Positions 55,936 through 64,000 of a DNA stretch of 64,000 nt are shown here, piece by piece. The notes below the pieces were generated by a model that saw only the letters and a list, made by a program, of their open reading frames with translations, was not told the origin of the DNA and searched no databases. The position numbers and the translations under genes are program-made. The stretch's first letter is position 1, and every line of letters begins with the position of its first letter. The DNA comes from Gnetum montanum (lineage: Eukaryota; Streptophyta; Gnetopsida; Gnetales; Gnetaceae), in the NCBI GenBank assembly GCA_015680685.1, contig MNCI01017906.1, forward strand, positions 114,900 through 178,899, written 5' to 3'.

Positions 55936-57720
55936 AATGTGTTGGTAAATAAGAGTGTCTTGTCTTTGAAACCCCCATTTTACTTTGGCATGTTTCCAAG
56001 AGAGGGTAGTAGAATCATTCCTAATAGTAAATAATTGAGTAGCATGATGGAGATTATGATCAATAAAATGATTGGCTCTATGAGATAATTCATCATAAAG
56101 ATAACCAAAAATCTTTTTAAAAATAGAAGACCACCAAATGGAGTGCATTGACAAAGAGTTCATGCTTATCTGGGAAGGTTTCCATTGCAAAAATCCTTTA
56201 AGTTGACTCCAACATTGCCAAATTTGCTTGAACAAGAAAGAACCTATAATCTTCTGAGAACCTTCGCTAATGATCCAATTGCTCCAATGACTATTTTTCC
56301 ATCTATGGTGATTACCAAGATGAGAAATGTTATGCCTAAAAAGGATCTTCCAGGCTTCATATCCTTCTATACAATGAGTAACCCTCTTGGAGGCCCAAGA
56401 GAATACTTTGGTGCTCAATAGAAGCAAGGCCTAAGCCCCCATGCTCCTTACTTGAAGTGTAGATATCCAAAGCAACTTAATTAAAATCTTTGCAATTGTC
56501 CTTATCCCCCCATAAATAATTCCTAAGAATTTTTTTGATGCACTGAAAGGAAGATTTGGAAGGAGCCATAAAGGAGGAATGGTACACGTGAATGGAGCTC
56601 AAAATATGATTAACTATGATAAATCTACTTGAAAGCGATAAAGGCTTAGAAGCCCATTTCAAAGCTTTATGTTTCACTTTTTCCATCACATTATTCCATA
56701 AGGTATTGGGAGTAGCAAATAAAACAATTGGGATACCCAAAAGGGTGAAAAAATTAGTAGGAGAAAGCCACTTGATATTAAAATGATAAGTCCAGGTAGG
56801 CCTTGGAGAGAAGCTAGACCAAATAGCTTGCATTTTGTGCCAATTGATTTTAGCTCTTGAGGCTCTACAATAGATGTCAATGCAATCCAAGGTAGTGTTA
56901 AAATTATTGTGGTCCTCAATTATCATCCAAAAACTGGATATAAATGAGATCCTTCCTTCTTATGAAAGAGAGATATCTCTTAGCCTCATAGATTCATTGT
57001 GGGATCTAATAAATAGCTCTAGGAGCATCAGCAACTAGGATAAAAAGATAAGGAGCTAAAGGGAATCCTTGACAAATTGATTTTTGAAGCTTAATAACCT
57101 TAGATAAGGTTCCATTAATACAAATAACTAAAGAGGCCTTTAACAAAACCAGATTGATATGTTTTTAAAAAATAGTATCTAAGTTATGATGTTTGATTAT
57201 ACTTCTTAAAAAGGACCATTCAAGCATGTCATAAGATTTTAGCAAAATCAAGCTTAAGAAGAATGGAATTTTGACTAGTGGAAGAAGCCTAATGCAAGCC
57301 CTCAATAGCAATGATGACATTATCTAAAACATACCTACCTTGAACAAAACTAGTTTGCTCTTTGCTTATGAGATGAGGAAAAAAAGGTTTTAATTTATTA
57401 GCTATAGCTTTAGTAATAATTTTTTAGATAACATTTAAAACAGTGATAGGGCACTAGTTGCTAATGCACATACAGTCTCCTAACTTGGATAGAAGCTTAA
57501 TAATACCTTCATTGATTTGTTTGCTAAAGGAACCTTTCCTAAAAGCTTCCTTATACACACTATAGACAGTATCTTGAAGAGTAGGCTAGAATTTCTTAAA
57601 AAAATTTGTAGGAAGACCATCCATACCAGGGGCTTTGCCATCGTGGAGTTGTTAAAGAGCTTTACCAAGATCCTATTTAGAAAGAAGAGAAGCATCACTA
57701 AAGATGGAATGATTAAAAGG
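55936..57720 (-). pseudogene. L1 reverse transcriptase and zf-RVT region
   Basis: Minus-strand blocks: LGKALQQLHDGKAPGMDGLP near 57680-57620 (family: KAPGxDG), CPITVLNVI-stop-KIITKAIANKLK near 57440-57385, SKEQTSFVQGRYVLDNVI near 57360-57310, LLKLDFAK near 57260-57240; RAKINWHKM and LGIPIVLF in the open stretch 56926-56477; KILRNYLWGD near 56510. The catalytic (F/Y)ADD block is missing around 56935-56990, where reading frames collapse. The zinc-binding domain (56427-55936) is largely open. Confidence 0.85.
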
Positions 57721-59050
57721 AGTAATAACTCTTACATAGGTATTAACTATAGTGGGATCAATAGCTTCTTTTTGAAAAATTCAAGAGTAGAACTCAAAGA
57801 AAGCTTGTAGATTGTTTATCTTGGAGGTAAAGATATTATCATCAAATTGAATATCTAGGATTTTTTGGGATGGGTATCTCCATTTGAGGAGACAAAAAAA
57901 TCATTTAGTAGCCTGGCCACCCATGCGGAGCCAAGAAAGATGGGCATGAAGGTGAGCACCTCTAGCTTCATCGTGATCAATTATATGCATGTTTTCCTTG
58001 GCAATTTGCAAGCTACAGAAGTGAGCCTTAGTAGCTTCATCTCTATTAATGGAATTTTGTAATAAGAAGATTTCCTTATGAAGATTGGACCTATGAGAAT
58101 TTATTCTTTAAGCCACCAATTTACCCACATGTTGAGGCAAGTACAAGCATTAGTCCACCAATCAATCCAACCATCTTCCCCAAGGGGTTTAGGATCTAGA
58201 TTCCATATTTGCATCAATAAAGAGCAAAGGGAGCTACTATGAAGAAAGGCAGTGTTAAAAATATAAAGGTCATTGGAAGACCTGAAGCAACCAGAGAGGG
58301 AAAGAGACCAGTGAATAGGATAATGATATGATAGAACCTAGGTATAATCTGCCTAAACCAGAGCACCATTGGTGGTAGTAAATTGAATAGAAGAATTCAT
58401 AGATAGGTAAACCTAATCCAACCTAGAAGAAATGTAAGAGGTTCCATGTCTAGCATTTCTCCAAGTAAACCAATTAGAAGTACTAGAAGAGGGGTAGTTT
58501 CCATTAGCTTCATGCAAATTCAATTTTCGTTTTAATGAAAGCCAAATAGAAAGCTCCCTATTGTCTAAACCACCTCTCTATCCTCCAAACTTATTCTCTA
58601 AATGCTTAATCATATTAAATTCTCTTGCAATGATACAATTAGTTGTGGACAAGTTGTGCCAGAGCCAATTCCAAAGAAGCTTATGATCATTCAGATTACA
58701 AGGAGCATAAATGGAAACAATCCCTAGAGTTTCATTAGCGTACTATAACCAAACCCAACAATAATGTCATAAATTATCACAACCATGCTCCCCCTTTACC
58801 ATGTTCATGGTGAGATGAGACATAATAACTACTAGGAAAAATACTCTTACAATAGGTTTAAAGATGGAATCCTTAGATTTTAACTTCTTGAATACAAACA
58901 ACATCAAGGGAATGCCTATGAATATAATCTTGGACTATATATCTTCTATGGGGATCCGAGAGTTCCCTAACATTCCATAAGCAATACTTCATTGTGTTTG
59001 TGAAGATGAAGGAGTATCCCCCTCAACCACTAAGGCCTTAAAAGAATTCC
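57720..59050 (-). pseudogene. L1 endonuclease (EEP) relic
   Basis: Minus-strand AP-like endonuclease of the L1. HSLDVVCIQEVK near 58915-58880 (family: LQETK), IARDFNMI near 58650 (family: GDFN), SRLD-stop-VYLS near 58405 (family: SRLDRFLVS), SYHYPI near 58340 (family: SDHxP). The key His and first Asp are altered, so it is inactive. Confidence 0.8.
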
Positions 59051-59462
59051 TAGACTCAAAGTTATTTACTAAAAGATGACGAAAACTTGTTCTTCTACTA
59101 GTGAATTAATTAGCATTAGCAACCACCAAGGATCCGTGCCCTTTAGGAAAATCACTAAATATAGGATTATCTTGTGTGATTGAGGCATAATATTTCTAGG
59201 TAACTTACTCCCAGTCACTAGTAGAGTCTTTTGGGGCCCCTTCTTGGTTAAGCAGAGTCTTAGTAACATCGGTATCCTCAATATTCATACCCTTTGCATT
59301 TGACATCTTGGGGTCTAAAGAAGAAGGGTTAGCTGAGAACATCTTGATAGTATCATTATTTATATCCTTAAATATTTTTTTATCTTTTAATTCTTTACTA
59401 ACATGTTCTACTAAAATTATCTCGGCTTCAAACTTGGCCAATAACATTGGACATTAAGCTTT

Positions 59463-60648
59463 TCAATGGTTAGGATCAAGACAATAATAACAATGGTTTG
59501 GAAGCATAAGATATGAAATTTTTGGAACGAAAGTCCTTTCCTTCACATTAAATTCTAGTGAGGTGGGACGTGGCATTTGCATATCAAATTTAACACACAC
59601 TTGTTGAGTTGGTCTTGGACCGAAACCTAAAAAGAACTCCATACCAATGACCTCCCCAACTTGCACAACCATAATCTCAACATGGAATGAAAAATGAGAA
59701 GGGAGCCCTAGAAATTCTATCCAAACTTGCAAAATACTTTTACTCTTTTTTTTGAGGTCAAAATCCTCCTTCTAAAGTTGAAGCACTAAAAAGGATCCAT
59801 AGATGTACCAAATTGATTGTTGTTTCATGAAATTGATCATAGCCCTATTTTCAAAAGCAAAAAGAAAAAACCCTTTAGTAAGATTAGAGGCCAAGGTTAA
59901 TCTAATGTTACAAGGTTTCCAAAATTTTTTGGCCCATTCTTGGAAAATTGAGGTAGGAGGAATCCTGCTAGTAAAAAAATTGATTACATAAAGATGGGTA
60001 AAGGTTTGAATGGTTTGATCAAAGATGTCTTCAAGGAAGTCAAACCATAAAATTTTGTCATTATCGTCTATTTTAGTAGTATTGTCAATGGGTTGCGAAT
60101 CACTATTGGAGAAGTCCATTATTTTACATTTTTCCCTCCAACATTAGAGAATGAAGAGATAGTTTGGGTCATGCAGACCTATTGGGCCCTAGCCCAACTG
60201 CTTCAGGGAATTAGAATAGAGAATGTATTAAGAAAAATAGAAACAAAAACAAAGAGGTATAGACTCACTACGATGCTAGAAGAAAAAATTATAATAGACT
60301 GGTATTTGCAGCAACAGACAATTCTTGGGGCCACTAGTTACCACAATCCTTGACGCAATAGTAAAAAACCCTACTATCTACCAAAACCATGGACAAAAGT
60401 GAAGAAGAACCCTCAATTATAACCCTATGAACCTTGCCACGAAAACAGAGTGGCCAAGCCTCAACAACTAAACCCTTAGAGCTTTCACCAATCATCCTTT
60501 TCATAGCAAAAACCTTAGAGTGGAAAAAACTCTCAAAGCTCAACCAACTTGCAATAGCAATGTCAGCAACATCCACTAACATGGATTTGAGAGCTTCCAC
60601 CCAAACACCATCAGCCTTGTAGGCCTTGTTGTCTATAGACAAACTCAT
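59463..60648 (-). pseudogene. L1 ORF1 (DUF4283-like)
   Basis: Begins MSLSIDNKAYKADGVW at 60648; open to 60334 with FRGKVHRVIIEGSSSLLSM. After a decayed spacer, 60119-59772 contains FFTSRIPPTSIFQEWAKKFW and LTKGFFLFAFENR, the RNA-binding-like DUF4283 fold. 59732-59463 carries WIEFLGLPSHF, EVIGMEFFLG and a zinc-knuckle start CYYCLDPNH. Binding of LINE RNA is the inferred role. Confidence 0.75.
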
Positions 60649-60726
60649 GAATGAATACCTGAAGTAGAGGACTCGTCAGGCTTTCGGCTTCTATTCAAGA
60701 ATTTCTTGAGGCATTGTTACCTTGAA

Positions 60727-60870
60727 ATTGCAAGTGTTAGGTTTAAAGCTAGTGATGATACTCTTTTGCTAGTCCAGTAACATGTGATTTAGTATTGTAA
60801 CCTTGGCAGTGCTGGGTTTAAAGCCAATGTGAACATTCCTTTGTTAGTCTATAATGTGTAATTTAGTTTG
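60727..60870. repeat. Two-unit tandem duplication (~75 bp)
   Basis: GCAAGTGTTAGGTTTAAAGCTAGTGATGATACTC...TGTGATTTAGTA is repeated as GCAGTGCTGGGTTTAAAGCCAATGTGAACATTC...TGTAATTTAGTT. Diverged, hence old. It lies just outside the L1 5' end. Confidence 0.6.
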
Positions 60871-62560
60871 TGAATTTGCTATACATTTGTCTAGAAAGTG
60901 AGAGGGGTTGAGGTAGGAAAAATGAGATGAAATTGGATTGAACTCAAGATTTGGTTTGAGTTATGTGGGTAAAGTAGATGAATTTAAATAAAATTGAACC
61001 TTTTTTGCATAGTATAAATTTATTCAAATCATTTATATTTTTGATAAGGTATAAACTTATTTAAATTATAGAAAAACTTTTTTATGGTTCATGTTTTTCA
61101 AAGTTCAATATATTTAAAAATATATTTTTAATATAAACAATATAGATTGCAACTTGAAAATTTTCAAGTTAATAAATATGATCTAAAATTTTGCAACTTT
61201 TCAATACAAGTTTTTGAGCATTTTTCTTTCCTAAATGAGTGAAAATTTAAGCTCTCACATTTCCAATTAGTTAAATAATATCTTACCATAATTAATAAGT
61301 ACAAATATATATACATATTTATTGTACATTTTTAGTGTGCTATGAGTGTAATATGTTTTCACTAATTTTTTCTACTTGGAATATCATGAGTTACAAAAAT
61401 AAGGATGAGAACCTTGTGTGCTTAATGGCACCTACATGTACATCTCAATTATCGTTCATATTTTGTAACTATTCTTATACTCTTCCATCATTCACAAGCT
61501 AAGTGTTGTTATATTTTGTGTATTTTAGAGGTTTCATCAACAAAATTGATTCCTCTATAATTATCATTTCACCATAAGAGATTCTAAATTGCTTCCAACT
61601 TCTACATGCTAAAATTACTACTTCTATCAATGCAAAAATTTCCATTACTTTGATGAAGGCAAGGCTCTAGAAGCATGAATCTAGCTTTCCATGAGATTGT
61701 ATGCTAAAGATATGTTTGGATCTAAAAATCACCAAGAGAATTCCTATGCACAACAAAGAGATAAATATCAATACAATTAATGCCAAGCGAGCAAGCCTTT
61801 GCTAAGTATTTTTGGTCAAGAGACCAATCACCAGCCTCATCCAAAAGATTTTTTCTCAATCATGGTAAAATAATTTTAGCCTCATAACAGTGACCATGAA
61901 CTTTATTCATCATGTTTTTTTATAATAGTTATTATTTTGGTGGAGAGTTTAGCTAAGAGGCTAACTACTTTATTACCTAGATGCTATTCTTGGCCAATTA
62001 CTAGCCATGTTCATGAAAGTTCTTCTTGGTAACAATAAAATAATTTTATTGTCATAACAGTGAATGTGAGCTTTATTGATTACAGTTTCTAGGAGTTATT
62101 ATTTTGGCTAAGAGTTTTGTCCCATAGCCAACTACTTTGTTGTATGGACTTTATCTTTGTCAATAAATAATTTTTGTCATAAAGTTAGATGAAGAAATGG
62201 AATTTTTAATAATAATTGTATATTAGTTTTGATTTTCATTTTTAATATGAAAATCAATTTTTAGTAAATCAATTTGAGATTTTATTAATTTGAAAACATA
62301 AAAGATTCTTTGAAAAAAATAATAGATGTATATCATAAATATAGAGCTAAAATGGTTATAGGCACAAACTAAAGTTTGGAAATTACCAAAATAAACAATA
62401 TAATTCAAAGATTAGGTTACATGCATCTACAAAAGGGTTTAAATGATGCACAATAGCTATAGGTAAGGGTTTAAGTCACTAAGACATACATTGGAAATAG
62501 CCCACATCACAGAAGAGTAGGTTCCCAATGTCCAATAAGGAATAAGAGCGGTGGATTGGT
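60871..62560. other. AT-rich DNA with a ~165-bp duplication
   Basis: No gene. About 61866-62030 and 62033-62175 are diverged direct repeats: (G/A)TAAAATAATTTTA..., CATAACAGTGA, AGTTATTATTTTGG and GCTAACTACTTT are shared in the same order. Confidence 0.6.
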
Positions 62561-62627
62561 ACTCAAAATAAGTGAAACATAGGTATACCCTAAGATTTAT
62601 AGAAGTTTATAACTCATTACTACTTAA

Positions 62628-62694
62628 TAGAATTAAACCTATGACTTGGGGTGAGTAGGCCAAGACCCATACCACTAGGCCAATACCTCATTGT
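62628..62694 (-). repeat. SINE head (tRNA-like pol III promoter)
   Basis: Minus strand: box A TGGCCTAGTGG (62672-62682) and box B GGTTTAATTC (62630-62639), 32 bp apart, in the context GGTATTGGCCTAGTGGTATGGG typical of tRNA-derived SINEs. The body probably extends towards 62560, but the end was not identified. Confidence 0.55.
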
Positions 62695-63180
62695 TAATAA
62701 TAAGAAATAAGAGAATAACTTAGATAGACCTCAAATTGTATTTAACATGCTATTAATTGCATCAAATAATTATATTATTTCAAAATTATTTAAAATAATA
62801 TAAATATATAAATATAAAATTACCATCTATGGGCCACCAGCATCCTTCCAATCTATCCATCTCAAGAAGCAACAAGGTTACTAGCAAAAATTAGAAAACA
62901 ACCTAAAAGTAAAAGAATTAAATACCAATATATTCAAAAATACTTATGAAAAATAAGTCAAGGGTTCAACCCTCAAAATGGATAACCATAAAAATACATC
63001 AAATATCTCTCTATCCAAGAGATTTTAGGTTTTATTCTTGACAAGCATAAAAGAAAGATATTAGAATGCACTAGTATAAGCCACTAGCCATAGTACAAGA
63101 TACCAATATAGTATGAAATTGTATTATAAAATACAACCTTATGATAAAATAATACCAATAAAATTGAAAGGGAAATTTTA
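62695..63180. other. AT-rich DNA, no gene seen
   Basis: Nothing recognised on either strand. Confidence 0.5.
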
Positions 63181-63630
63181 TAGGAAAACAATTAGGCCTA
63201 CTATTTTATTTGGTTCTAAATGTTGGACAGTACAAAAGAGGCATAAACAATAAATCAATGTGATAGAAATGTGGATGCTTTGATGGATGTTGAACATTAC
63301 TAGAAGAGATAAACTACATAATACAAACATCAAAGGAAAACTTGGTGTCACCTCTATTGCAAATAAGCTACGAGAATGATGACTTAGATGGTTTGGACAT
63401 GTGCAAAGATTAGACAATGAGCCTATAAACAAAAGTTGCTACATCATTATTCCAAGAAAGCCACCAAAATGAAGATCAAAGAAGGCATGGGAAAAAACAA
63501 ATCAAATATGATTTGAAGAAACTGTAAATAAACAAAGATCATGCTCTTCATAGAGGCAAATAGCAAAAATGAACTCATGTAGCTGACCCCATTTTATTGG
63601 AACATGATTAGGATGATGATGATGATGAAC
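63181..63630 (+). pseudogene. RTE-type LINE, C-terminal tail
   Basis: Plus-strand tail of an RTE-clade LINE, readable as YGSKCWTVQKRH near 63205, WMLWWMLNITRRDKLHN near 63270, IKGKLGVTSIANKLRE near 63328, LRWFGHVQRLDNEP near 63384 and the AWEKTN block near 63486. It ends in a (GATGAT)n tract at 63614-63626, a common kind of RTE 3' terminus. The clade match rests on LRWFGHV and RR(D)K(I/L).N. Confidence 0.8.
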
Positions 63631-64000
63631 CTTATACTAAAGAATATAACATAAAATAAATAACAAAGCAAAAATCCTAGGTTTGAAATACTAGGATGTT
63701 ACATGTTGATGTAAATAAAATGTCTAATTTTGTTTTTCTTCATGTTTTACATCAGTTGGAAGCATTAGAACATTGAAGTGTAAGAGCATGTACCCAAATA
63801 AGTTTGGGAACAACGGATGTATCATGGAAGCAAGGATAGACACATTCGGAACATAACTATAAATATCAATTCAAAATATATGAAAAATCATTCTCTAAAT
63901 TCAATTAATATTTTCTAAGAAATCTATAAATCCTACAATGGTGAAAGTAAAATTTAATGAAATCATGTGTATCAAAATGAAAGGACCATCATATGGTATA
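63631..64000. other. AT-rich DNA to window edge
   Basis: No feature recognised. Confidence 0.5.

Larger units (their letters stand above)
55936..60650 (-). mobile_element. L1-type LINE, decayed, 3' end cut by O1
   Basis: Minus-strand LINE running ORF1 (60648-59463), endonuclease (about 59000-58000), RT (about 57700-56480) and the RT-associated zinc-binding region (56430-55936), cut at the O1 LTR. The 3' end and poly(A) tail are not seen. Order and motifs are typical of plant L1 elements with a DUF4283-type ORF1. Confidence 0.88.

Overview
This is nuclear DNA of a seed plant with a large, repeat-rich genome. A gymnosperm is my guess from the deep nesting of long-decayed Ty3/gypsy elements, L1 and RTE LINEs and Pif1-type helicase relics, but nothing here proves it. 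Most of the 64 kb is dead transposon sequence full of stops and frameshifts. The one gene-like island is GC-richer (about 31.1-34.5 kb). It holds a MATE-transporter-like gene that I model with two exons.

Layout. 0-8.1 kb: two minus-strand copies (here E1 and E2) of one Athila/Tat-like LTR family, with E1 inserted into E2. 8.1-10.8 kb: AT-rich DNA with an assembly gap (8990-9135), a 24-bp tandem repeat and a 5S-rRNA-derived relic. 10.8-12.0 kb: intronless CCR4-like deadenylase pseudogene. 12.3-13.1 kb: solo LTR with perfect 5-bp target duplications, inside or next to the 3' end of another gypsy element. 14.0-15.7 kb: Pif1-like helicase pseudogene. 16.3-19.8 kb: gag-only copy E3. 19.8-23.5 kb: plus-strand copy E4. 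23.5-25.1 kb: a TATA-like element followed by a tandem array with inverted motifs. 25.2-29.4 kb: minus-strand copy E5. 29.6-31.1 kb: LINE reverse transcriptase. 32.0-33.4 kb: MATE-like gene. 36.5-44.1 kb: duplicated Pif1 helicase relic flanking copy E6. 45.0-55.9 kb: plus-strand element O1 (integrase and 3' LTR), interrupted by a complete 7.1-kb non-autonomous copy N1 (46255-53393) with target duplication ACTTT. 55.9-60.65 kb: L1 LINE that O1 abuts. 60.7-64 kb: AT-rich DNA with tandem duplications, a SINE head and an RTE LINE tail.

The family running through the window has LTRs of about 825-925 bp, a tRNA-Asp-type primer binding site, a Gag with a shortened zinc knuckle, and a DLG-type protease. 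Copies differ by modular deletion: N1 has Gag and protease but no RT or integrase; E2 and E3 have Gag only. The most interesting feature is an additional ORF (aORF) between the gag/pol block and the 3' LTR in E2 and E6. It starts MAPK in both. A 5'-leader intron ends exactly at the ATG, and a TATATATA box lies 460-560 bp upstream, flanked by the same short motifs found in that copy's own LTR U3. This looks like an internal promoter cassette copied from, or co-evolving with, the LTR. All interpretation rests on reading and comparing the sequence by eye; no database search was possible.
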